5,974 nucleotides of DNA from Candidatus Aminicenantes bacterium RBG_13_64_14 (lineage in GTDB: Bacteria > Acidobacteriota > Aminicenantia > Aminicenantales > Saccharicenantaceae), in the NCBI GenBank assembly GCA_001773855.1, contig MEXZ01000136.1, forward strand, positions 2,601-8,574. Direction: 5' to 3'. Under the pieces are notes generated by a model. The model was given only the letters and a program-made list of their open reading frames with translations. It ran no database searches and had not been told where the DNA came from. Every line of letters starts with the position of its first letter. Position 1 is the first letter of the stretch. Of the stretch, positions 1 through 5,974 are shown in pieces. The translations under genes were made by a program, and so were the position numbers.

Positions 1-780
1 GGGGCCCCGCTCTCGAAGGACATTGCCGAATTCTTTTACGCCATCGGGCTGGTCATCCTGGAAGGCTACGGCCTGACCGAGACCTCCCCGCTTCTCTCTC
101 TCAACACGTTCGAGCACATCCGGCTGGGGACGGTCGGCAAACCCGGCCCCGGCATCGATATCAAGATCGCTGCCGACGGCGAGATCCTGGCCCGGGGGCC
201 GAACATCATGAAGGGCTATTACAAGAAAGAAGCGGAGACCCGGGAAGTCCTCGAAGGAGGCTGGTTCCACACCGGCGACATCGGCCACTTCGACCCGGAC
301 GGTTTCCTGGTCATCACCGACCGGAAGAAGGACCTCATCATCACTTCGGGCGGCAAGAACATCGCCCCCCAGCCCATCGAGAACCTGCTCAAAACGAGCC
401 CTTACATCACGAGCGGCGTGGTCATCGGGGACCGGAAGCGCTTCATCGCAGCGCTTATCGTGCCCAATTTTGAAAAGCTCCAGGCATACGCCCGGGCGCA
501 GGGGATCGCCTACTCCTCGCTCGACGACCTCTGCCGGGACCGCCGCATCGTCGGTTTCCTCAAGGCCGAGGTCGACCGGGCGACGCCGCTTTTGGCCTCC
601 TATGAGAGGATCAAGAAGATCGCCGTCCTGCCGCGTGATTTCGAGATCGAGAAGGGCGAGATCACGCCCTCGCTCAAGGTCCGGCGAGCGAACGTCACGG
701 CCGAATACCAGGCCCTGATCGACGCCATGTACAGGGAAGATGCGGAGGACGGACGCGACGACGGGGGAACGGTCGGCTGA
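1..780 (+). CDS. Long-chain acyl-CoA synthetase (AMP-forming), C-terminal part, 5' end outside window
   Basis: This enzyme activates a fatty acid with ATP to an acyl-adenylate and then transfers it to CoA; such proteins are cytoplasmic or membrane-associated. The frame is open from base 1, so the gene enters from the left, and 259 residues are visible, roughly the last 40-45% of a COG1022-type enzyme. Adenylate-forming motifs appear in order: EGYGLTETSP at visible residues 21-30, GEILARGPNIMKGYY at 60-74, GWFHTGDIG at 87-95 with the ATP-ribose-binding Asp at 93, DRKKDLIITSGGKNIAP at about 107-123 (hinge region), and the C-terminal catalytic Lys in GEITPSLKVRR at 219-229 (Lys226). The order and wording fit the bacterial FAA1/FadD15-like branch rather than acetyl-CoA synthetase. 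The last 16 residues are an acidic, Gly-rich tail. Substrate chain length cannot be read from this half. The stop is TGA, and the next gene converges 3 bases later. The family call is firm; no gene symbol is justified. Confidence 0.93.
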   Translation, partial: GAPLSKDIAEFFYAIGLVILEGYGLTETSPLLSLNTFEHIRLGTVGKPGPGIDIKIAADGEILARGPNIMKGYYKKEAETREVLEGGWFHTGDIGHFDPDGFLVITDRKKDLIITSGGKNIAPQPIENLLKTSPYITSGVVIGDRKRFIAALIVPNFEKLQAYARAQGIAYSSLDDLCRDRRIVGFLKAEVDRATPLLASYERIKKIAVLPRDFEIEKGEITPSLKVRRANVTAEYQALIDAMYREDAEDGRDDGGTVG

Positions 781-783
781 GGC

Positions 784-1527
784 CTACTCGGTCGCCGGCG
801 GCTCGGGCTTGACCGGCTCGGGTTTCGTCGTCCAATAGAGGATCCGGCCGCAGTTCTCGCAGAGGATGACATTCACCTTGTCGCGGATCTCGTTGAGCAT
901 TTGCGGGCGGACGCGCATGTGGCACATGGCGCAGAAGTCGCCTGTTACGGGGGACAGCGCGGCGCCGCCCTTTTTCCGGCTGAGGGACTCGTAGAGCATC
1001 AATTGCTCGCGGGGGATGCGGGGGAGGAGCGCCTCCCGTTCCTTGTTGAGCGCCGCGAACTTGGTCTCGGTCTCCTTCATCTTCTCGTCGAGGACAAGCT
1101 TCTCTTTCTTCAGGCTTTCCTCATCCTGCCCCTGCCGGTAGGTCGCGGTCTTGATCTCCTCCTCGACGTCGTCGGCGGTGAGCATCTCGGCGATGATGGC
1201 CTCTTCGAACGTGTCGACCTTGTGCTGGGCCTCCTCGATTTCCTTGAGGAGCGAAGTGTATTCTTTGTTCGTCTTGACCTCGTTCAGCTGGCGCTTGTAT
1301 TTTCCGATTTGGACCTTGATGTCCTTGACTTCGGCCTCGAGGTCTCGGCGCTTCTTCTGGTTCTGGGACATCTTGCCCTTGGCGTCGGCGACGAGCTTCG
1401 AGTCGGTCTGGATCTTTTTGTCGATGTCCTGGACGAGACGGGGGATCCCTTCGAGGACGAGCGAAGCTTCGCGCATTTCGGTGTCCAGCCGCTGGATCTC
1501 GATGATCAGGTCGAAATCAATGTCCAC
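784..1527 (-). CDS. Coiled-coil C4 zinc-ribbon protein (COG1579 family)
   Basis: The protein has 247 residues. Residues about 5-180 are a highly charged, heptad-like helical region predicted to form a long coiled-coil hairpin, and they include the family-typical TNKEYTSLLKEIEEAQ near 86-101. A C-terminal zinc ribbon follows with CAMC (Cys199, Cys202) and CENC (Cys223, Cys226), 20 residues apart. Relatives include Helicobacter HP0958 (FlgZ) and chlamydial CT398 (CdsZ), which bind RpoN and secretion or flagellar partners; most members have no known function and I assign none here. The start is GTG at 1525-1527: an in-frame TGA lies only two codons further upstream, the N-terminus fits the family, and GAGGG lies 3 bases ahead. 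The last residues (KPEPVKPEPPATE) form a Pro/Glu-rich tail past the ribbon. The gene lies 29 bases downstream of a tRNA on the same strand with no promoter evident between them, so it probably shares the tRNA transcript. The stop is TAG, 3 bases from the convergent acyl-CoA synthetase stop. Confidence 0.9.
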   Translation of the reverse strand: MDIDFDLIIEIQRLDTEMREASLVLEGIPRLVQDIDKKIQTDSKLVADAKGKMSQNQKKRRDLEAEVKDIKVQIGKYKRQLNEVKTNKEYTSLLKEIEEAQHKVDTFEEAIIAEMLTADDVEEEIKTATYRQGQDEESLKKEKLVLDEKMKETETKFAALNKEREALLPRIPREQLMLYESLSRKKGGAALSPVTGDFCAMCHMRVRPQMLNEIRDKVNVILCENCGRILYWTTKPEPVKPEPPATE

Positions 1528-1530
1528 TAT

Positions 1531-1535
1531 CCCTC
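1531..1535 (-). promoter_or_regulatory. Shine-Dalgarno GAGGG of the zinc-ribbon gene
   Basis: On the minus strand GAGGG is followed by ATA and then the GTG start. The 3-base spacing is shorter than usual, so initiation may be modest. No other in-frame start is possible upstream because a TGA overlaps this site (1534-1536). The site therefore supports the GTG at 1525-1527. Confidence 0.5.
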
Positions 1536-1556
1536 AGTCCACAGACTCGCGGTCAA

Positions 1557-1628
1557 TGGGCCTACCAGGATTCGAACCTGGGACCTGCCGGTTATGAGCC
1601 GGTGGCTCTACCGCTGAGCTATAGGCCC
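1557..1628 (-). tRNA. tRNA with CAU anticodon, probably tRNA-Ile2 (lysidine type), otherwise elongator tRNA-Met
   Basis: Seventy-two bases fold as a full cloverleaf. The acceptor stem GGGCCTA/TAGGCCC pairs in all seven positions. The D arm is GCTC-AGCGGTA-GAGC, the anticodon loop is CTCATAA (anticodon at 1594-1596), the variable loop has five bases, and the T arm is CCAGG-TTCGAAT-CCTGG. The discriminator is A, followed by TTG, so CCA is not encoded and must be added. G1-C72 pairs and the anticodon is CAT, which excludes a typical mismatched initiator. C4-G69 and C5-G68 match acceptor-stem features reported to let TilS recognise E. coli tRNA-Ile2, so I favour Ile2, which reads AUA after C34 is converted to lysidine; this choice is inference. 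The anticodon stem has one A-C mismatch at its outer pair (bases 1603 and 1587). The gene has its own promoter directly upstream and the zinc-ribbon gene 29 bases downstream. Confidence 0.93.
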
Positions 1629-1638
1629 TCGGCCCCCT

Positions 1639-1667
1639 TTTATAACAAAATACGGATGTCCCGTCAA
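1639..1667 (-). promoter_or_regulatory. Sigma-70 promoter of the tRNA (and probably the zinc-ribbon gene)
   Basis: The -35 box TTGACG (1662-1667) and the -10 box TATAAA (1639-1644) each match consensus at five of six bases and are exactly 17 bases apart. Transcription should start near 1632, leaving a leader of about four bases before the tRNA 5' end. The stretch after the -10 box, AGGGGGCCGA, is a G/C-rich discriminator of the kind found at stringently controlled stable-RNA promoters. The promoter sits right after the rpoD terminator, so the tRNA is insulated from the upstream unit. Confidence 0.8.
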
Positions 1668-1674
1668 TTTTGTG

Positions 1675-1728
1675 AAAAAGGGGACCGTTCTGTTTTCCAC
1701 TCCCGAAAAGCAGAACCGTCCCCTTTTT
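1675..1728 (-). terminator. Rho-independent terminator of dnaG-rpoD, palindromic and potentially bidirectional
   Basis: Arms 1680-1697 and 1705-1723 pair over 17 positions with one C-C mismatch (1686/1717) and one bulged base (1710), around a 7-base loop at 1698-1704. A5 at 1675-1679 and T5 at 1724-1728 extend the stem. On the minus strand the hairpin ends in TTTTT, giving a classical terminator directly at the rpoD stop codon (TAA at 1728-1730). Read in the other direction it ends in TTTTTT, so it could also stop plus-strand transcripts. The unusual length and symmetry are discussed as a possible repeated palindrome. Confidence 0.85.
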
Positions 1729-3353
1729 TACTGATTGCTGGTAAAAGATTTGAGCTTGCGGCTGCGGCTCGGGTGCTTGAGCTTGCGCAGGGCTTTGGCC
1801 TCGATTTGGCGGATGCGCTCGCGGGTCACTTTAAACTGTTGGCCGACCTCCTCCAAGGTGTGCTCGTTGCCGTCGCCCAGCCCGAAACGCATCTTGAGGA
1901 CCCGGCCCTCGCGCTCCGTCAACGACTTCAGGGCCTCCTCGATCTGCTCCTTGAGGTTGATGTGGATGACCGTGTCGGGCGGCGAGGGGATGAGCTTGTC
2001 TTCGATGAAATCGCCGAGATGACTGTCCTCCTCCTCGCCGATGGGCGTCTCGAGGGAGATGGGCTCCTGGGCTATCTTGATGATCTTGCGGACCTTGGTG
2101 ACGGGCATGTCCATCTTTTTTGCGATCTCCTCGCTCGTCGGCTCCCGGCCGATCTCTTGGACGAGGGCCCGGGAGACACGGATGAGCTTGTTGATCGTCT
2201 CGATCATGTGGACGGGGATGCGGATCGTCCGGGCCTGGTCGGCGATGGCCCGGGTGATGGCCTGGCGGATCCACCATGTGGCGTAGGTCGAGAACTTGTA
2301 GCCGCGGCGGTACTCGAACTTCTCGACGGCCTTCATCAGCCCCATGTTGCCTTCCTGGATGAGGTCGAGGAACTGGAGGCCGCGGTTGCTGTACTTTTTG
2401 GCGATGGAGACGACGAGCCGGAGGTTGGCCGCGACGAGCTCCTTCTTAGCCTGGTCGCTGACCTTCTTCCCGGCCGTGATCGCCCGGACCACCCGCCGCA
2501 GGGACTCCGGGTTGAGCCCGATCTCCGCGGTCTCCTTCTTGAATTTCCGGTTTATATCCCGGATCTTCTGCTTGAGGACGGGATCGTCCTTTTTCTTCTT
2601 GGCCAGGGCCGTCGTCCAGTCGTCGCGCGTGTCCTCGAGGTCGTTGATGGTCCTCAGCCGGGAGCGGAGCTCGTCGATGATCCTCTCCCGGTGGGCCGCG
2701 CGGAGGTTGAGGTCGCGGATCGTCCGGCTGATCCGGACGATGATCCGGCCGCGGCTGACCAGGGTCTTCTTCTTCTCCGGGATGCGGTCGAGCTTCCGGC
2801 TCAGCTCCTTGATCCTCTTGACCTTGGCCAGGATCTGATTTTTCTTTTCCTCGAGCTTGCCCTCCGCGATATCATCCTCGGAGACGTCGAACATCTGCTG
2901 GATGATGAAGGGGTTCTCTTTGATCCGCTCCTCCAGGGCCAGGACCTCGTTGAGGACGAGGCGGGTCCGGCTGAGGGACTTGATGATGTTCTTCTCGCCG
3001 CGCTCGATCTCGCGGGCGATGGCGATCTCGCCCTCGCGGGTCAGGAGCGAGATGTTGCCCATCTCGCGGAGGTAGAGCTTGACCGGGTCGGTCGTCCTTT
3101 CCAGTCCGTGTGTCGAGACGAGGTCGCTCTTCCGTCGCTGGGGGATGATCTCCTTCTGGCGCGCGTCCAGGATCTTGATCCCGTAATCGCCCATCGACGA
3201 CAGGAAATCGTCGAAATCCTCTGCGGAATTCAGGTCTTCGGTGAAGGTCTTGTCGATCTCCTCGAAGAGGAGATAACCTTGCTTGCGGCCCTTCGAAATG
3301 AGTTGGGAGATCTCGTCTTTGTGGAATTTAGTGTTCGGAGACACGTCGCGCAC
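1728..3353 (-). CDS. rpoD: RNA polymerase primary sigma factor (sigma-70/RpoD)
   Basis: This is the housekeeping sigma factor, which directs core RNA polymerase to -35/-10 promoters. Its 541 residues show every primary-sigma region: region 1.1 at about 11-64, region 1.2 at 87-119 ([20 protein letters not shown]), a charged helical non-conserved region at about 125-275, and region 2 at about 300-380 with the core-binding [20 protein letters not shown] and the -10-melting [14 protein letters not shown]. Region 3 follows, with finger [20 protein letters not shown] at 431-450, and region 4 at about 475-530 with the -35-binding helix-turn-helix [18 protein letters not shown]. Region 1.1 marks it as the essential primary factor rather than RpoS, RpoH or SigB types. 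It is shorter than E. coli RpoD (613) because the non-conserved region is shorter. The start is GTG at 3351-3353, with GAGG 7 bases upstream and an in-frame TAG at 3372-3374; no earlier start exists. The gene lies 54 bases after dnaG and is presumably co-transcribed with it. Confidence 0.98.
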   Translation of the reverse strand: MRDVSPNTKFHKDEISQLISKGRKQGYLLFEEIDKTFTEDLNSAEDFDDFLSSMGDYGIKILDARQKEIIPQRRKSDLVSTHGLERTTDPVKLYLREMGNISLLTREGEIAIAREIERGEKNIIKSLSRTRLVLNEVLALEERIKENPFIIQQMFDVSEDDIAEGKLEEKKNQILAKVKRIKELSRKLDRIPEKKKTLVSRGRIIVRISRTIRDLNLRAAHRERIIDELRSRLRTINDLEDTRDDWTTALAKKKKDDPVLKQKIRDINRKFKKETAEIGLNPESLRRVVRAITAGKKVSDQAKKELVAANLRLVVSIAKKYSNRGLQFLDLIQEGNMGLMKAVEKFEYRRGYKFSTYATWWIRQAITRAIADQARTIRIPVHMIETINKLIRVSRALVQEIGREPTSEEIAKKMDMPVTKVRKIIKIAQEPISLETPIGEEEDSHLGDFIEDKLIPSPPDTVIHINLKEQIEEALKSLTEREGRVLKMRFGLGDGNEHTLEEVGQQFKVTRERIRQIEAKALRKLKHPSRSRKLKSFTSNQ

Positions 3354-3390
3354 CTCTTTTCCTCGGGAATCCTAAATGACGGACGTCCAT
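3328..3390 (-). other. Candidate 20-codon ORF overlapping the rpoD start (unproven)
   Basis: In the dnaG-rpoD gap an ATG at 3388-3390 follows GGGAGGG (3401-3407) at a 10-base spacing. Its frame runs [20 protein letters not shown] and ends in TAA at 3328-3330. It is out of frame with rpoD and overlaps the first eight rpoD codons. The peptide is Arg-rich and resembles nothing I know. It could be a translated leader that tunes rpoD initiation, or chance; only the ribosome-binding-like context supports it. Confidence 0.2.
3361..3364 (-). promoter_or_regulatory. rpoD: Shine-Dalgarno GAGG of rpoD
   Basis: GAGG lies 7 bases before the GTG start, a near-ideal spacing, and it decides the start because the in-frame region upstream is closed by TAG at 3372-3374. 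A stronger GGGAGGG at 3401-3407 lies too far from the GTG to serve it and faces an out-of-frame ATG instead. Confidence 0.7.
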
Positions 3391-3407
3391 GGTCTTTCTT
3401 CCCTCCC

Positions 3408-5132
3408 TTACTTCATCGACATGATCTGCATGGTGATGTCATGTCTCTGATAGAGGAGCTCGACAAGCTCCTCCTTCTCTCCCTGCTTCTCGAGACGAGA
3501 GATCTTCTGCTGGAGGTCCTTCAGCCTGTTCTGGAGATGGAGCTTCCGGAGCGATTCCAGGCACTCCTGCGCTTCCTCGACCGACGATCCCGGCTGTTTT
3601 TCATAGAGCGCCCTGGCCAGCGGGGCCATCAGGGCCGGCGGGACCTTGTCCTTGAGCTCATGGATATTCCAATCCTTGTCGTTCTTGAAGCAGTCCAGGA
3701 TGTAGCGGAAGGCGGGCTCGCTCTGCAAGCCCTGAAAGATCTCCTCGGCGCACTCGGCGAAGACGTAGGGCGCCACCGACCGGTCCTCCATCAGGATCTG
3801 GAGAAGGCGCTTCTCACCCGGGCAAAAGGACCTTGCATCATCCATGCCTTTTTGAGCCGGCTTATTTTCGATGATGCTGCGAAGAAGGTCCTCTTCGACT
3901 TTCAGTTCTTGGCTCGCCATGTGCAGGTATTCGCTCCTGGCCGTGGAATCGGGGACCTTCTCGATCTCCTTGACCACGGCCCGGACGATCCGGCCCTTCT
4001 CCTCGGGGATGGACATCTGGACGTCTTTGGCCAGGGAATCGATCAGGAACTTGAGCCCGGAGACCGCCTTTTTCTGGAGGGCCAGGTATTTGTCCCGGCC
4101 GTTCTTCTTGATGAACGCGTCGGGGTCCTTGTCTTCGGGCAGGACGAGGACCGCCACGTTCAGCCCCTTTTCGAAGCCGAGCGGGACGGCCCGCGCGGCC
4201 GCCGACCTCCCGGCGTTGTCCCCGTCGTAGTTGATGACCATCCGCGAGGCGAATCGCATGGCCTGTCCGACCTGCCAAGCCGTCAGGGCCGTCCCCAGGG
4301 AGGCGACGACGTTACGGATCCCGGCCTGGTAAAGCGCCGAGAAATCCGTGTACCCCTCGACCAGGATGACCGTCCCGGCGTCCCGGATGGCGTCCTTGGA
4401 GAAGTTCAGGCCATAGAGGAGCTTGCCCTTGGAGTAGAGGGGCGTGTCCGGCGAATTCATGTACTTGGGTTCGGCGTCGATGACGGTCCGGCCGCCAAAG
4501 CCGACGGTCCTTCCCGTCAGACTGAAGATGGGAAAGATGACCCGTCCGCGGAACCTGTCGCGGTATTCCCCGGTCCTGGAGCCGGGGAGGACGAGGCCGC
4601 CTTTCTCGAGGAGCGAGACGGGGACGTTCTTCGCCTGGAAAAAGTCGAGCAAGGCGGTCCAGGAGTTCAGGGCGTAGCCGATCTTGAGGGTCTGGATGGT
4701 CTCTTCCGTCAGCCCCCGCTTTTTCAGGTATTCGAGGGCCTTGGCCCCCTCCTGGGTTTTGTACAGGTTTTTATTGAAGAAGCCCAGGGCCAGGTCGTTG
4801 ATCTTGAAGAGCTTTTCCTCGAGCTTGAGGAGTTCGGGCCGGACCCTCTGCTGTTCCGGCAGGGGCACGTGGTACTTCTCGGCCAGGTGCCTAAGGGCCT
4901 CGGGAAAGGTCAGGTTCTCCCTCTCCATGACCAGCGAGTAGATGTCCCCGCCGGCGCCGCACCCGAAGCAGTGGTAGAGCTGTTTCTCGTCGTCGACGGT
5001 GAACGACGGCGTCTTTTCGGTGTGGAACGGGCAGAGACCAACCCATTTCCGGCCCCGCCGCTTCAGGGTCGTGTACTGGGAGGCGATCTCGACTATGGAC
5101 GAGGCCTGTCTGACCTGGTCAATGATCTCCAT
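3408..5132 (-). CDS. dnaG: DNA primase DnaG
   Basis: DnaG synthesises the short RNA primers for chromosome replication and works with the DnaB helicase at the fork. The 574 residues are a normal length for the family. An N-terminal CHC2 zinc-binding domain has Cys34, His37, Cys55 and Cys58 (CPFH ... CFGC). The RNA-polymerase core domain follows, with RDRFRGRVIFPI at 191-202, GFGGR at 211-215 and KYMNSPDTPLYSKG at 223-236. The Toprim segment has the catalytic Glu259 (LVEGYTDF), Asp303 and Asp305 (YDGDNAGRSA), and Asp336/Asp338 in EDKDPDAF. Residues from about 430 to the end are helical and correspond to the DnaB-binding domain. The start is the only ATG in frame after a TGA at 5157-5159, and the N-terminus fits the family. 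There is no good Shine-Dalgarno sequence, only GGA 13 bases upstream. A strong promoter lies just upstream and rpoD follows. rpsU, the usual first gene of this operon in gammaproteobacteria, is absent here. Confidence 0.98.
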   Translation of the reverse strand: MEIIDQVRQASSIVEIASQYTTLKRRGRKWVGLCPFHTEKTPSFTVDDEKQLYHCFGCGAGGDIYSLVMERENLTFPEALRHLAEKYHVPLPEQQRVRPELLKLEEKLFKINDLALGFFNKNLYKTQEGAKALEYLKKRGLTEETIQTLKIGYALNSWTALLDFFQAKNVPVSLLEKGGLVLPGSRTGEYRDRFRGRVIFPIFSLTGRTVGFGGRTVIDAEPKYMNSPDTPLYSKGKLLYGLNFSKDAIRDAGTVILVEGYTDFSALYQAGIRNVVASLGTALTAWQVGQAMRFASRMVINYDGDNAGRSAAARAVPLGFEKGLNVAVLVLPEDKDPDAFIKKNGRDKYLALQKKAVSGLKFLIDSLAKDVQMSIPEEKGRIVRAVVKEIEKVPDSTARSEYLHMASQELKVEEDLLRSIIENKPAQKGMDDARSFCPGEKRLLQILMEDRSVAPYVFAECAEEIFQGLQSEPAFRYILDCFKNDKDWNIHELKDKVPPALMAPLARALYEKQPGSSVEEAQECLESLRKLHLQNRLKDLQQKISRLEKQGEKEELVELLYQRHDITMQIMSMK

Positions 5133-5162
5133 GAATGTTATTTTGTCCGCGCGTTCTCATAG

Positions 5163-5191
5163 AATATAGGGACGGGAGTCGGCCTTGTCAA
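5163..5191 (-). promoter_or_regulatory. Sigma-70 promoter of the dnaG-rpoD unit
   Basis: The -35 box TTGACA (5186-5191) is a perfect consensus and the -10 box TATATT (5163-5168) matches at five of six, with the optimal 17-base spacing. The predicted start is near 5155-5156, giving a 5' untranslated leader of about 23 bases. The promoter sits in the 108-base gap after larB. I see no convincing terminator for larB there: a 5-bp stem around 5222-5238 lacks a T run on the minus strand. Read-through from larB is therefore possible. Confidence 0.82.
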
Positions 5192-5240
5192 GCTGTTCTA
5201 TTCATTATTCTTTCGGACGAGCCCCGCCCGTTTTTCCGCG

Positions 5241-5974
5241 CTAGAGATGGTTGATCGAGCTGGCCAGGAAGGCGGCGCCGAAACCGTTGTCGATGTTGAC
5301 CACGCCGATACCGCCCGGGCAGGCGTTGAGCATGGCCAGCAGGGCGGCCAGCCCTTTGAAGCTTGCCCCGTAGCCGACGCTTGTCGGAACGGCAATGACC
5401 GGGACCTTGACCAGGCCGGCGACGACGCTCGGGAGTGCCCCCTCCATGCCGGCCACAGTGATGATAACCCGGGCCTGACGGATCCTATCGAACTGGCCGA
5501 GGAGCCGGTGGAGGCCGGCGACGCCGACGTCGTAGATGCGCACGGTCTTGTTCCCCAAGGCCTCGGCGGTCACGGCCGCTTCCTCGGCCACCGGAATGTC
5601 GGACGTCCCGGCGGTCAGGACGACGATCGTCCCGCGGCCGGCCGGGGGCTTGGACTGTTCCAGACTCACCGTCCGGGCCGCCGCGTTATAGACCGCGCCC
5701 CGGAGCTTGGGCTTGACCTTGGCCCAGACCTCCGGTTCGACTCTCGTCACCAGGAGGTTCGAGCCCTTTTTGAGGATCTCTCGGGAGATGCGGCCGATCT
5801 GGTCCGGGGTTTTACCCAGGCCGAAGACGATCTCGGGGGAACCCTTGAGGACCTCGCGGTGGTGGTCGACCTTGGCGAACTCAAGGTCGCAGTAGGGGTA
5901 GCCCTCGAGAAGCTCGAGGGCCTTGGCCGGCGAAATCTTCCCGGCGTGGACCTTCTCCAGGATCTCTTCCAGCC
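5241..5974 (-). CDS. larB: Nickel-pincer nucleotide cofactor biosynthesis protein LarB, N-terminus cut by window edge
   Basis: LarB carboxylates the pyridinium ring of nicotinic acid adenine dinucleotide and hydrolyses the phosphoanhydride, giving pyridinium-3,5-biscarboxylic acid mononucleotide. This is the first step towards the nickel-pincer cofactor of lactate racemase-type enzymes, later completed by LarE and LarC. The frame is open to the right edge, and 243 residues are visible, starting LEEILEKVHAGKISPAKAL. The family is about 245-250 long, so only a few residues are missing. The N-terminal part carries PDQIGRISREI. The C-terminal PurE-like domain has VLTAGTSDIPVAEEAA, GVAGLHRLL, AGMEGALPSVVAGL and AVPTSVGYGA. 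The Cys in NACPGGIGVVNIDNG (codon 5319-5321) lies 25 residues from the end, where L. plantarum LarB has its reported active-site Cys221. A GTG at 5748-5750 is internal, because homology continues upstream of it. The stop is TAG. larC and larE are not in the window, and the gene could share transcription with whatever lies beyond the edge. Confidence 0.94.
   Translation of the reverse strand, partial: LEEILEKVHAGKISPAKALELLEGYPYCDLEFAKVDHHREVLKGSPEIVFGLGKTPDQIGRISREILKKGSNLLVTRVEPEVWAKVKPKLRGAVYNAAARTVSLEQSKPPAGRGTIVVLTAGTSDIPVAEEAAVTAEALGNKTVRIYDVGVAGLHRLLGQFDRIRQARVIITVAGMEGALPSVVAGLVKVPVIAVPTSVGYGASFKGLAALLAMLNACPGGIGVVNIDNGFGAAFLASSINHL

Noticed and set aside
208..780. Acyl-CoA synthetase starting at the ATG at 208
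   Set aside because: The upstream frame is open to base 1 and encodes the conserved EGYGLTETSP motif, so the ATG is an internal Met.
1536..1547. Small hairpin AGTC-TGTG-GACT between the tRNA and the zinc-ribbon start
   Set aside because: It is only four pairs with no T run, too weak to call a terminator or processing signal.
901..1617. Open plus-strand frame of 238 codons antisense to the zinc-ribbon gene
   Set aside because: The same codon-opposite register as the zinc-ribbon gene explains its openness. It runs into the tRNA, and the product is Leu-rich low complexity with no recognisable domain.
5119..5160. Short ORF from the ATG at 5158-5160 overlapping the dnaG start
   Set aside because: The ATG lies upstream of the predicted transcription start, has no ribosome binding site, and the frame closes after 13 codons.
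1602..5162. Open plus-strand frame of 1186 codons antisense to rpoD and dnaG
   Set aside because: Its codons lie exactly opposite those of rpoD and dnaG, so it can be stopped only where they use TTA, CTA or TCA. These are rare in GC-rich genes, which leaves the frame open. It begins inside the tRNA, crosses the terminator hairpin, and its translation is a Leu/Asp/Gly/Glu-rich mirror without domains.
5222..5238. Possible larB terminator hairpin
   Set aside because: The stem has five pairs including a G-U, and no T run follows on the minus strand. The T run lies on the other side, where no plus-strand gene needs it.
5241..5750. LarB starting at the GTG at 5748-5750 (169 residues)
   Set aside because: The frame continues to the right edge with residues that fit the LarB N-terminal region, so the GTG is an internal Val.

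Overview
The window reads as ordinary chromosomal core sequence from a GC-rich bacterium, probably an uncultured lineage. Candidatus Aminicenantes or another Acidobacteriota-like group is only an impression from gene content and codon use; nothing here fixes the taxon. Stops and starts are bacterial, two of the three complete protein genes start with GTG, and the one tRNA gene does not encode its CCA end.

Layout. Bases 1-780 (+) hold the C-terminal half of a long-chain acyl-CoA synthetase. It converges, with only a 3-base gap, on a minus-strand series read from right to left: larB (5241 to beyond the right edge, nickel-pincer cofactor synthesis), dnaG (primase, 3408-5132), rpoD (housekeeping sigma factor, 1728-3353), a tRNA-CAU gene (1557-1628, probably tRNA-Ile2) and a coiled-coil zinc-ribbon protein of the COG1579 type (784-1527).

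Regulation visible in the sequence. A near-consensus sigma-70 promoter (TTGACA, 17 bases, TATATT) lies just upstream of dnaG and should drive a dnaG-rpoD unit. This corresponds to the classical macromolecular-synthesis operon without rpsU. The unit ends in a strong, nearly symmetrical hairpin terminator that touches the rpoD stop codon. Immediately after it a second strong promoter (TTGACG, 17 bases, TATAAA, G/C-rich discriminator) starts about four bases before the tRNA. Only 29 bases separate the tRNA 3' end from the GTG of the zinc-ribbon gene, so that mRNA is probably made as a tRNA-mRNA precursor.

How the genes work together. DnaG primes replication, RpoD directs transcription of housekeeping genes (including, by inference, the two promoters seen here), and the tRNA supports translation. 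LarB and the acyl-CoA synthetase are metabolic neighbours with no evident link to this core. No mobile element, CRISPR array or defence system is visible. I do not see a new biological system; the points worth checking are the tRNA-mRNA arrangement, the palindromic terminator, the small ORF overlapping the rpoD start and the weak dnaG ribosome binding site.
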